From: Candidatus Binataceae bacterium
GTDB lineage: Bacteria > Desulfobacterota > Binatia > Binatales > Binataceae
DNA: 55,760 bases
Direction of reading: 5' to 3'
NCBI GenBank assembly: GCA_036495685.1
Contig: DASXMJ010000205.1
Coordinates: forward strand, 1 to 55,760
The notes under the pieces are model-generated. The model ran no database searches and had not been told where the DNA came from. It saw only the letters and a list, made by a program, of their open reading frames with translations. Positions 37,494 to 45,112 of this stretch are shown piece by piece. The position numbers and the translations under genes were made by a program. Position 1 is the first letter of the stretch. Each line of letters opens with the position of its first letter.

Positions 37494-39209
37494 TTAGGCG
37501 GCTGGTTGCGGGCCCCGAATCAGGCGGCCAGGCATTGCACCCGTCGGTTGACCGTCCTGGTAGGTTACTTCGCCGCTCACCACCGTGTGCTTGTACCCAT
37601 CGACCCGCTGTACCAGCCTGCGTCCACCTGCCGGCAGATCGAAAACCATCTCAGGCGCATGCAGCCGCAACCCGTCCAGATCGACCGCATTGACGTCGGC
37701 CTTCAATCCCGGCTTCAGCGTGCCGCGATCCTTGAGTCCGTACAGCCTCGCCGTGTCCGCCGTCTGGCGCTTTACTACGAACTCGACCGGCAACCTCTCC
37801 CCGCGACTGCGATCTCGCACCCAGTGCGTGAGCAGGTAAGTCGGCATGCTCGCATCGCAGATGAGCCCACAATGTGCGCCGCCATCGCTCAACCCCAAGG
37901 TCGTGGTCGTATCGGTCATCATCTCCCGGACCGCGTCGAGGTTGTACGACGCGTAGTTGGAGAACGGCACGTACAGCATCTCGCGGCCGTTGCGCTCGAG
38001 TAGCAGGTCGTAGGTCAACTCTGCAGCGCTCTTTCCCGCGCGCTGTGCGCGCGCTGCGATGCTGGTCTCGGGTGCGGGTTCGTAGTCGGGCGGATCGCCG
38101 AGTCGGAAATACTTCGCAAAGTTAGTCACCAGGTAACGGGTCACGCGGTCCTTCGTTCCAGGCTCTTCGGCCAGAATGCGCGCTCGCACTTCCGGCTTGC
38201 GCATCTCGGCGACGCGCTCGTCGATCGGCAGATGCGCCAGCTCGCGATGATACGTAGGATGGGTGATGAACGGATGCAGCGAGCTTTGCAGGCCCATCAG
38301 CATTCCGGTTGGCCGCGGCGAAATCTGCGGGGCAAGATGCGCGCCTTCGGCATTGTATTTCTTCACGCGATCGAGCATGCGGCGCCATCCGTCCGGATTC
38401 TGATCACCTTGGCCCATCGCGAAGGTGATCGGCAGCCCGGTCTCGCGCGTCAGCTTGATCATCCATTCCATCGTGGCGTCGGGTCCCGCCATGTCCGATG
38501 CCATCTCGAATACCCCGTGTCCCGCGGCACGCAGCGCGCGTCCGATTCCGAGCAACTCCGCTTCGCTCGCAAACGTGCCCGGCACGACTTCCTTGTTCTT
38601 CGCGCGGTGCAGCATGGTGCGCGAAGTCGAGAATCCCAGCGCGCCAGCCTTGATTGCCTCGCGCACGAGAGCCGCCATCCTGGTGATGTCTTCTTCAGTC
38701 GCTTCCTCGTTATGTGCACCCCGTTCGCCCATCACGTACGCGCGTACCGCACCGTGTGGCACCTGCGCGCCCACGTCGATCACGCGCTGCATCTTCTCAA
38801 TCGCGTCGAGGTATTGCGGAAAGCTCTCCCACGACCACTTGATACCCTCGGCGAGCGCGGTGCCGGGAATGTCCTCGACGCCCTCCATCAGGCCGATGAG
38901 AAATTCCTGCTTGCCGGGCTCGACCGGAGCGAAGCCGACTCCGCAATTGCCCATCACCAGGGTCGTGACGCCGTGCCATGACGATGGCGACAGATACGGG
39001 TCCCACGTGACTTGGCCATCGTAGTGAGTGTGGATGTCCACGAAGCCGGGCGTGACCAGCAGGCCCGACGCGTCGATTTCGCGGCGTCCTGCGCCGGCTT
39101 CGCCGCCAACGCTGGCGATTACGTCGCCGTCGATCGCGATATCACCAACAAACGCTGGCGCTCCGGTTCCGTCGACGATCTTGCCGTTGCGAATGACGAG
39201 GTCATGCAT
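37494..39209 (-). CDS. D-aminoacylase-like amidohydrolase, second copy
   Basis: A 571-residue amidohydrolase-3 family enzyme homologous to the one at 19080-20813. It has the same metal motif GFVDIHTHYDGQ (H60, H62, D64), the same GNCGVG with C89, and SDGGAHCG toward the C-terminus. The insert between the two catalytic halves differs strongly from the first copy (for example QISPRPTGMLMGLQSS), so these are diverged paralogues rather than a recent duplication. The predicted activity is zinc-dependent hydrolysis of an N-acyl or cyclic amide. It ends 106 bases from convergent cobU, and its upstream flank carries the inverted-repeat element at 39349. Confidence 0.82.
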   Translation of the reverse strand: MHDLVIRNGKIVDGTGAPAFVGDIAIDGDVIASVGGEAGAGRREIDASGLLVTPGFVDIHTHYDGQVTWDPYLSPSSWHGVTTLVMGNCGVGFAPVEPGKQEFLIGLMEGVEDIPGTALAEGIKWSWESFPQYLDAIEKMQRVIDVGAQVPHGAVRAYVMGERGAHNEEATEEDITRMAALVREAIKAGALGFSTSRTMLHRAKNKEVVPGTFASEAELLGIGRALRAAGHGVFEMASDMAGPDATMEWMIKLTRETGLPITFAMGQGDQNPDGWRRMLDRVKKYNAEGAHLAPQISPRPTGMLMGLQSSLHPFITHPTYHRELAHLPIDERVAEMRKPEVRARILAEEPGTKDRVTRYLVTNFAKYFRLGDPPDYEPAPETSIAARAQRAGKSAAELTYDLLLERNGREMLYVPFSNYASYNLDAVREMMTDTTTTLGLSDGGAHCGLICDASMPTYLLTHWVRDRSRGERLPVEFVVKRQTADTARLYGLKDRGTLKPGLKADVNAVDLDGLRLHAPEMVFDLPAGGRRLVQRVDGYKHTVVSGEVTYQDGQPTGAMPGRLIRGPQPAA

Positions 39210-39487
39210 GGGAACGCTCCTTGCCGTCGCCGCCTTCGAGGTCGGCGCCGTACCGATCGTTCAGGCCGCACTATCGCCCATCGAGTCAGCTCAACTCAAG
39301 CCGCGGCTGACTCCTTCGAGGCTCGTGGCGTCCCGCCAGGGCACCCGCCGTCATCCTGAACGAAGTCCGTGAAGTGAGAGATCTCACCTAAGATTTCGAG
39401 ACTCTGCGGTGGATCACCGCTAGGTGTTCGTGGGGGCGCCGAGATTCTTCGCTGCGCAGACTCCGCTCAGAAATGACGTAGTATGGC
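39210..39487. other. Intergenic region holding a small inverted-repeat element
   Basis: About 280 bases between the start of the amidohydrolase and the end of the nitronate monooxygenase gene. The right half is the repeat at 39349-39478. The left half should contain the amidohydrolase promoter; GGAACGCTCCTTGCC lies just upstream of its start. No gene is seen. Confidence 0.5.
39349..39478. repeat. MITE-like imperfect inverted-repeat element, copy B
   Basis: A 130-bp segment. Its left end (CGTCATCCTGAACGAAGTC ... GAGATCTC) is imperfectly complementary to its right end (CGAGATTCTTCGCTGCGCAG ... CTCAGAAATGACG). Single arms of the same family appear at 25818 and 47970, always between genes. It has no coding capacity. 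Confidence 0.65.
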
Positions 39488-40462
39488 TCAGCGCCCAAGA
39501 GTTTCCAAAGTGGCTCGCTTCGCCGCCTCGTACTCCTGCGCCGTCCGCTCGATCAACTCCGCCGCACTCATCACGCCGGTCACGCCCGAAATCGAATGCC
39601 CTGCGCTCCACACGTCTTTCCATCTCCGCGGGCCGCTGGCGCCGGACCCATGCATCTGGTTGGCCGCTTCGATGGTCACCCGCTCCGGAAGGTTCGCCGG
39701 GTCCAAGCCGGCCGCTACAATCGAGGGCCGCAGCATGTTGGTGTCGAGACCGGTGAATGCGCGCGTGAGCATCACGTCGTCCATGCTCGATTCCACCAGC
39801 ATGTGCTTGTACTCGGGCTCCGCCATGCTCTCGTGGGTCGCGATAAACTTGGTGCCCATGTAGGCGAGGTCGCAACCCAGCACTTCCGCCGTCCAAAGCA
39901 CCCGACCGTCCGCTATTCCGCCCGCCATCACGATCGGACCGTCGAACATCTCGCGCACCGCGCGCGTGAACGCGAATGCGTTCATCCATCCGGTCTGGCC
40001 GCCCGCGCCGGCGGTGAGCAGGATCAGCCCGTCAACTCCGGTGGCGATCGCTTTCCGCGCGTGGCGCAAGGTTGCCACGTCGGCGAAGACCAGGCAGCCG
40101 ATGTCGTGCAGCGGCCCGACCGCGACTTCCGGCGAGCCGACACTGGTGATGACCATCTCGATTTTGTGCCGCACCAGGCAGGAGAGTGCCTCGCGCACCT
40201 GCGCGTGCCGGATGATCAGATTGGGGCAGAAGGGCGCGACGATGCGCGAAGGATCCTCGGCGCGCGCGGCTTCGAGTCGAAACTTGATTTGCACCAGCCA
40301 CTCATCGAGCTGCTCAAGGGTTCGGCTGTTGGCGACCGGAAAGGCCCCGATCACGCCGTTGATACAGGCCGCGACCACGAGGTCCGGGCCCGACACGCGC
40401 AGCATCGGAGCGGCTATCAGCGGCAGCCGCAGCCGTTTCGCAATCCTCGCAGGAAGTGACAC
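39488..40462 (-). CDS. Nitronate monooxygenase-like FMN protein
   Basis: A 324-residue TIM-barrel flavoprotein of the nitronate monooxygenase (2-nitropropane dioxygenase) family. Key segments are LPLIAAPMLRVSGPDLVVAA, VDGLILLTAGAGGQTGWMNA (FMN and substrate region) and IVMAGGIADGRVLWTAEVLG, followed by GTKFIATHES. Family members oxidise nitronates, but many act as enoyl reductases or unknown oxidoreductases in catabolic clusters. It starts 10 bases after the MDR reductase stop, making it the last gene of the leftward operon that begins at the DUF35 gene (43056). The C-terminal ATLETLG ends at TGA/TAG near 39488. Confidence 0.85.
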   Translation of the reverse strand: MSLPARIAKRLRLPLIAAPMLRVSGPDLVVAACINGVIGAFPVANSRTLEQLDEWLVQIKFRLEAARAEDPSRIVAPFCPNLIIRHAQVREALSCLVRHKIEMVITSVGSPEVAVGPLHDIGCLVFADVATLRHARKAIATGVDGLILLTAGAGGQTGWMNAFAFTRAVREMFDGPIVMAGGIADGRVLWTAEVLGCDLAYMGTKFIATHESMAEPEYKHMLVESSMDDVMLTRAFTGLDTNMLRPSIVAAGLDPANLPERVTIEAANQMHGSGASGPRRWKDVWSAGHSISGVTGVMSAAELIERTAQEYEAAKRATLETLGR

Positions 40463-40472
40463 GCGCCTTCCG

Positions 40473-41474
40473 TCAGACGAGCTTCACGAGCTGCTTGCCG
40501 ACGTTCGCTCCCTTCAGCATCCCGATGAACGCGCTCGGCGCATTCTCGATTCCGTTCGCGATCGTCTCGCGATATTTGATCTTTCCTTGCCCCACCCAGT
40601 TCACGAGTTCGGCCAGCGCCCCCGGCGCGCGGTCCGCATAGTCCGACACGATAAAGCCCTGCAGCTTCACGCGATTGATGAGCAACATAACCAGGTTGTT
40701 GAGCCCGTGCATCTGGGTCGCGTTGTATTGGGAGATGAGTCCGCACAGCGGGATGCGCGCGAACGGATTCAGGCGCAGCGCGACCGCTTCCAGGATGTCG
40801 CCGCCCACGTTTTCGAAGTAAATATCGATTCCTTTCGGCGTGGCCGCCGCGAGGTCCTTCATCAGGTTGCCGGCCTTATAGTCGATGCACGCGTCGAAGC
40901 CGAGCTCATTGACGACGTGCGCGCACTTGTCCTTGCCGCCGGCGATTCCAACGGCGCGGCATCCTTTGATCTTGGCGATCTGTCCGACCACGCTTCCCAC
41001 CGCTCCGGCCGCCGCAGAAACCACCACCGTCTCACCCGGCTTGGGCGCGCCGATATCGAGCAGGCCAAACCACGCCGTGAGGCCCGGCATGCCGAGCGTT
41101 CCGAGATAGGCGGAGAGCGGCGCGGCTTTACCATCGACCTTCTGCAGCTCGCGTCCGTCGGACAGGCCGTAAAGCTGCCATCCGTAGTAGCCGAGCACAT
41201 GATCGCCTTTCTTCAGCGCGGGATTGTTCGACTCGACGACTTCGCCTACCGTCGCACCGACCATCACGTCGCCAATCTGCGCCGACGCCGCATACGACCT
41301 CACGTCGTTCATGCGCCCGCGCATATATGGGTCGAGCGAGAGCCACAGGTTGCGCACCAGCACCTGCCCGGCGCCCGGCTTGGGAACATCGCGGTCGACG
41401 ATTTTGAAGTCGCTCTCCTTCACCCATCCCGTTGGGCGGTTGGCGAGCGTCACTTGCAAATTTTTCTCAGCCAT
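40473..41474 (-). CDS. NADPH-dependent MDR-family reductase (CurA-like)
   Basis: A 333-residue zinc-free medium-chain reductase. The N-terminal substrate domain contains LVRNLWLSLDPYMRGRM. The nucleotide-binding site is VVVSAAAGAVGSVVGQIAKI, and GIDIYFENVGGDILEAV and PLCGLISQYN are typical of the CurA/leukotriene-B4-dehydrogenase group, which reduces alpha,beta-unsaturated ketones. The start was set at ATG 41474 because GAGGAGG lies eight bases upstream; ATG 41480 would be too close to that Shine-Dalgarno sequence. It lies 13 bases after the thiolase-like gene, in the same leftward operon. It probably saturates an enone intermediate. Confidence 0.88.
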   Translation of the reverse strand: MAEKNLQVTLANRPTGWVKESDFKIVDRDVPKPGAGQVLVRNLWLSLDPYMRGRMNDVRSYAASAQIGDVMVGATVGEVVESNNPALKKGDHVLGYYGWQLYGLSDGRELQKVDGKAAPLSAYLGTLGMPGLTAWFGLLDIGAPKPGETVVVSAAAGAVGSVVGQIAKIKGCRAVGIAGGKDKCAHVVNELGFDACIDYKAGNLMKDLAAATPKGIDIYFENVGGDILEAVALRLNPFARIPLCGLISQYNATQMHGLNNLVMLLINRVKLQGFIVSDYADRAPGALAELVNWVGQGKIKYRETIANGIENAPSAFIGMLKGANVGKQLVKLV

Positions 41475-41487
41475 TGCCATCTCCTCC

Positions 41488-42636
41488 TCAATCTTTCCGC
41501 AAAATATGGACGACGCACACCGCGCCGACGCCCACCATGTGCGCAAGCCCGACGCGCGCGTTCGGCTGCTGCCGATCGCCCGCCTCGCCGCGTAGTTGGC
41601 GCGTGAGCTCTGCGATCTGCCCGACTCCCGTCGGACCAATCGGATGACCCATCGCAAGGAGACCACCCGATGCGCTCACGGCACATTGCCCGCCAATATC
41701 CGCTGCGCCGCTTTCGATCATCCGCGCGCCTTCGCCGGGCGCGCACAGTCCCATCGCTTCCAGGTACAGCAGCTCCTCGATCGTGAATGCGTCATGCAAC
41801 TCGAGCACATCCAGGTCTCGTGCGGTCATTGAAGCCTCACGATACGCTTGCGCAACCGTCTCGCCGGTCAGCTCGGCATCGAAATTCTTGGCCTCGCGAT
41901 AGACCCGCTCGGTGCGGGTGACCGATGCGACCGCACGCACGGCGCGATTGCGATCGATTTCCAGCCGCGCGATCGCATCTTCCGATGCGACGATCACCGC
42001 CGCGGCACCTTCTCCGACCGGGCAACATTGCAATCGGGTCAGCGCGCCGGAGATCGCGGGACCGGCCATTACTTCTTCCAGCGTCACCTGCTTCTGCCGC
42101 TGCGCATATGGATTGCGCGCGCCGTTGCGATTGTTCTTCACGGCGACCAGCGCTATCTGCTCGGCGGTCACGTGATTGCGATTCATGTAGTCGTTGGCGA
42201 GCAGCGCGAAGTGCGTGAACGGCAGTACGCGCGCGCCGACCAGGTCGCGGATGTTGGTCTTGCCGGGCGCCCCGGCGATGGGTCCCGGCTTGTCGACGCC
42301 CACTGCCAACGCGACATCAGAGATGCCGCTGGCGACTTCGAGGCAGGCTTGCCGGAACGCGGTCGATCCCGAAGCCGACGCGTTCTCGACCTGCGCCATC
42401 GGGATTCCGGTCGCGCCGAGATGACGCAGCATCGGGCGCGATGCCGCCATGCCGATAAACGCCGTGCCGGTATATGCGGCCTCCACCTCGCTCCATTGGA
42501 TCTTCGCGTCTGCGAGCGCCGCGCGCACCGCGGTCAGCCCGAGATCGACGTAGGTGGTTTCACTCAGGCGCTGATAGCGATGCAGCCCGATACCGACCAC
42601 GTACACCGGTCGCAGATCGATCAGGGTTTTACTCAT
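41488..42636 (-). CDS. Thiolase-like protein (SCP-x/Ltp2 type) lacking the nucleophilic Cys
   Basis: A 382-residue thiolase-fold protein of the SCP-x/lipid-transfer-protein thiolase branch. Thiolases carry the nucleophilic Cys in NAC-SG; here the segment reads ENASASGSTAF, so S87 replaces it (codon confirmed as TCG on the minus strand). The C-terminal GHPIGPTG motif is present, with SASGGLLAMGHP before it. The same Cys loss characterises Ltp2-type aldolases of steroid side-chain degradation, which pair with a DUF35 partner to cleave a hydroxyacyl-CoA by retro-aldol reaction. The preceding gene, six bases upstream, encodes a DUF35 protein. The most likely role is therefore a CoA-thioester aldolase, not beta-ketothiolysis. 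Confidence 0.82.
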   Translation of the reverse strand: MSKTLIDLRPVYVVGIGLHRYQRLSETTYVDLGLTAVRAALADAKIQWSEVEAAYTGTAFIGMAASRPMLRHLGATGIPMAQVENASASGSTAFRQACLEVASGISDVALAVGVDKPGPIAGAPGKTNIRDLVGARVLPFTHFALLANDYMNRNHVTAEQIALVAVKNNRNGARNPYAQRQKQVTLEEVMAGPAISGALTRLQCCPVGEGAAAVIVASEDAIARLEIDRNRAVRAVASVTRTERVYREAKNFDAELTGETVAQAYREASMTARDLDVLELHDAFTIEELLYLEAMGLCAPGEGARMIESGAADIGGQCAVSASGGLLAMGHPIGPTGVGQIAELTRQLRGEAGDRQQPNARVGLAHMVGVGAVCVVHILRKD

Positions 42637-42642
42637 CGTCGA

Positions 42643-43056
42643 TTACCTTGCCGCTTTCTCGAAACGCAGTTCCATGACCTCACGGCCCTGTTCATCGCTT
42701 CCCTGCGATACAATGGTCGCGCTCATACGAACTCCCGCCTTAAGGCCTTGGCCGGTGCGGTTGGTGAGAATCGATCGAATCGCCGGGCCGTCATCGAGCA
42801 GGATCACGCCGACCGTGAACGGCGCTTCGATGCCTTTGCCCTGGTGCAGATGCACGGTGGCGAACGAATGCAGCTTGCCACGGCCGGGCAGGGTGACTGC
42901 TTCGAGCTCCTCGGGCGGGGCGCCGCATGATTCGCATCCGTATTGCTGGGGCGGAAAAAACACATACCCGCACCTGTGGCATCGACCACCGTTGAGCGAC
43001 GGCGGATTTTCCGATCCGGAGTAGAGCGCAGGTTGAGCAGGAACTGATTCAGCCAT
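42643..43056 (-). CDS. DUF35 OB-fold/zinc-ribbon protein
   Basis: A 137-residue protein with an N-terminal rubredoxin-like zinc ribbon (C26, C29, C41, C44 in CHRCG and CESCG) followed by the DUF35 OB-fold, including GRGKLHSFATVH and APFTVGVILLDDG. DUF35 proteins bind acyl-CoA and form complexes with thiolase-fold enzymes, for example the Ltp2-ChsH2 aldolase and hydroxymethylglutaryl-type synthases. Being the first gene of the leftward operon and six bases from the thiolase-like gene, it almost certainly forms a complex with it. Its start faces the TetR gene across 61 bases containing the candidate operator. Confidence 0.9.
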   Translation of the reverse strand: MAESVPAQPALYSGSENPPSLNGGRCHRCGYVFFPPQQYGCESCGAPPEELEAVTLPGRGKLHSFATVHLHQGKGIEAPFTVGVILLDDGPAIRSILTNRTGQGLKAGVRMSATIVSQGSDEQGREVMELRFEKAAR

Positions 43057-43095
43057 CGACCAGCACCTCGGGAAACAGCGGGAGTCTACTCGAGC

Positions 43096-43117
43096 ATTTG
43101 CTGGTTAGTCAACAAAT
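43096..43117. promoter_or_regulatory. Candidate TetR operator
   Basis: A 22-bp imperfect palindrome, ATTTGCTGGTTAG then TCAACAAAT, with arms matching as ATTTG.TG...CA.CAAAT. It lies between the divergent DUF35 and TetR genes and abuts the TetR ATG, the usual position for an autoregulated TetR site controlling both operons. Confidence 0.65.
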
Positions 43118-43795
43118 ATGTTACAAGCCCGTTCGATGGATCGAGCAGCCACCACCGCGCGGCCCGTTCGCCGCACCCAGCGCGAACGCCGCGAAGCCTC
43201 TTATAGGCGGATGCTGGCCGCCGCCGTCAAGCTGATCGAGCGGCAGGGCAGCAGCCGCACCACGCTCGCGCAAATTGGCGAGCTCTCGGGCTACAGCTAC
43301 GGTCTGGTGAGCCATCGCTTCGGATCCAAGGAAGCCCTGGTGCGTGCAGTCACGCGCGAAGCGCAGGCGAGCTTTGCGCGCCACGAAATGGCTGATGCGG
43401 ATCGCCATCACGGCCTCGAAGCGGTCCTCATCCTCGTGGAACGCTACCTGCGCGCGGTGGTCGCGCGCAGTCGCAACGCGCTCTACGTGCTGATCGGAGA
43501 GGCGCTGGGGGCGATGCCGGAAATTCGCCGGGAGATTAGCGCGGCAGACGCGAATTTTCGCGCCGGGGTCCGCGAATCTATCGTCCAGGGCATCGCGCTC
43601 GGCGAGATTCGCGCTGACGCGGATGCCAATGCGCAAGCGGCAATGATTGTCGCGACTCTGCGCGGTCTCGCCATCCAGCATCTAATCGATGGGTCCGCGT
43701 TCGATCCGGATGCGTTGTGCCGCGAGCTGCGCGCCAGCCTCACGCGGAGCCTCGCCGCGGCTAATGGCAGCACGAGGAAGCGTCGCGATGCTTGA
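43118..43795 (+). CDS. TetR-family transcriptional regulator
   Basis: A 225-residue repressor. The TetR HTH lies at about residues 28-75: RMLAAAVKLIERQG is helix 1, TTLAQIGELSGYSYGLVSHR the HTH and FGSKEALVRAV the following helix. The C-terminal ligand domain is typical of regulators that sense acyl-CoAs or lipophilic effectors. ATG 43118 directly follows the candidate operator. ATG 43136 (MDRAATT) is an alternative, because no Shine-Dalgarno sequence precedes either. The gene overlaps the next CDS by eight bases. It is the likely regulator of both the leftward (DUF35/thiolase) and rightward (CoA-transferase) operons. Confidence 0.88.
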   Translation: MLQARSMDRAATTARPVRRTQRERREASYRRMLAAAVKLIERQGSSRTTLAQIGELSGYSYGLVSHRFGSKEALVRAVTREAQASFARHEMADADRHHGLEAVLILVERYLRAVVARSRNALYVLIGEALGAMPEIRREISAADANFRAGVRESIVQGIALGEIRADADANAQAAMIVATLRGLAIQHLIDGSAFDPDALCRELRASLTRSLAAANGSTRKRRDA

Positions 43796-45014
43796 CGATA
43801 TTCGCGTGCTGGAGATTTCCTCGCCCGAGACCATGCTCGCGGGCAGCAACCTGGCCGCGCTCGGCGCAGATGTTATCGTAATCGAACCACCCTCCGGCGC
43901 GGCGGGCCGCAGGCTCGAGCCTTTCCTCGACGACCTTCCCGGAATTGAGCGCAGCCTCACCTGGCAGGCGATGAACCGCAACAAGCGCGCAATCACCCTC
44001 GACCTCGCCAGTATCGACGGGCAGCAATTGTTCGCGCAGCTCGCCGACAAGTGCGATGTGGCGATCGACTCGGTCGATTCGCGAAAAGGCGCTGCGCCGC
44101 TCGATGGTTTTGCGCTTCCCGAGAAGATGGTTCGGACTCGCATCAGCGCGTTCGCATCGAACGGCCCCAAGAGCGGCTATGCGGCGTCGGACCTGGTCGT
44201 GATGGCGGCCAGTGGAGCGCCGGGCGTCAGCGGCGATCGCGATCGGCCGCCCGCGTTCTTTTCCGTACCCCAAGCGATGATGGAAGCGGGCGCCGATGCA
44301 GCAATCGCGGCTCTGGCGGGATTGCTGGCGCGCGATCGCGAGGGCCGCGGACAGAACGCTCACGTGTCAGCGCGTATCGCCGCGATGATTAGCGCGATGA
44401 GCCAGATGCTCGGGCCGGGTGCGGGAAATGCTGAGCTGGGCCGCACCGGCGGCTCGATTTCGTTCGCCGGTGTTGAGATTCCGAGCATCTATGAATGCGC
44501 CGACGGTTTCGTGCTGGTCTCGGTCGCGTTCGGTCCGGTGTTCGGACAGATGACGAATCGGCTTGCGCAGTGGGCGGCAGAAGAGAAACACCTTGCGGCC
44601 GAGCTGGGTGAGGTCGCGTGGACCACGTTTATCGGCGACCTCCAGCAGAAAAAGCGCACTCCTGCCGACCTGCAGGCGCTCATCGATGGCATCAAGGCGC
44701 TCGCCCGCAGCAAGAGCAAGTATGAATTCGGGGCGGCGGCGCGCCGGCTCGGTCTGCTCGCATCGCCGGTGATGACGATGCGCGATGTCGCGGAATCTCC
44801 GCAGTATCGCGAGCGCGGATTGTTCACCAAGATTGAGATCGCGCCCGGCCGCAAAATCGACGTGCCGGCACGCTTCGTGCAGATCTCCAATTTCCAGATC
44901 GAATCGAAACGCCCGGCGCCCACGCTCTCGCAGCATACGGTGGAGCTGCTGGAGTCGGAATTGAACTTGTCGCGCCTCGAAATCCAGGCGCTGTTTGCAC
45001 ACCGGGTTGTATGA
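43788..45014 (+). CDS. Class III CoA-transferase (CaiB/BaiF) subunit without the catalytic Asp
   Basis: A 408-residue protein of the CaiB/BaiF family, shown by IRVLEISSPETMLAGSNLAALGADVIVIE, split here as LEISSPETMLAG and LAALGADVIVIE, and by NRNKRAITLDL. In active family members an Asp after the glycine loop forms the acyl-anhydride intermediate. By alignment to the neighbour at 45113, this position is P161/Q162 (FFSVPQAMMEAG), so the Asp is missing. The start was set at ATG 43788 with GAGGAAG upstream, overlapping the TetR stop. It most likely forms a heteromer with the following CoA-transferase, as in two-gene class III systems such as BbsEF. Confidence 0.82.
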   Translation: MLDDIRVLEISSPETMLAGSNLAALGADVIVIEPPSGAAGRRLEPFLDDLPGIERSLTWQAMNRNKRAITLDLASIDGQQLFAQLADKCDVAIDSVDSRKGAAPLDGFALPEKMVRTRISAFASNGPKSGYAASDLVVMAASGAPGVSGDRDRPPAFFSVPQAMMEAGADAAIAALAGLLARDREGRGQNAHVSARIAAMISAMSQMLGPGAGNAELGRTGGSISFAGVEIPSIYECADGFVLVSVAFGPVFGQMTNRLAQWAAEEKHLAAELGEVAWTTFIGDLQQKKRTPADLQALIDGIKALARSKSKYEFGAAARRLGLLASPVMTMRDVAESPQYRERGLFTKIEIAPGRKIDVPARFVQISNFQIESKRPAPTLSQHTVELLESELNLSRLEIQALFAHRVV

Positions 45015-45112
45015 CGAAAGCCAAGCGTGTCGCTCCGCGAAAGTCTTTCTCCGCTTTTCTGGGGAGGAGGTGCGCCCTGGCGTCGGATGAAGGGGGGGCT
45101 TGCAGAAACCAA

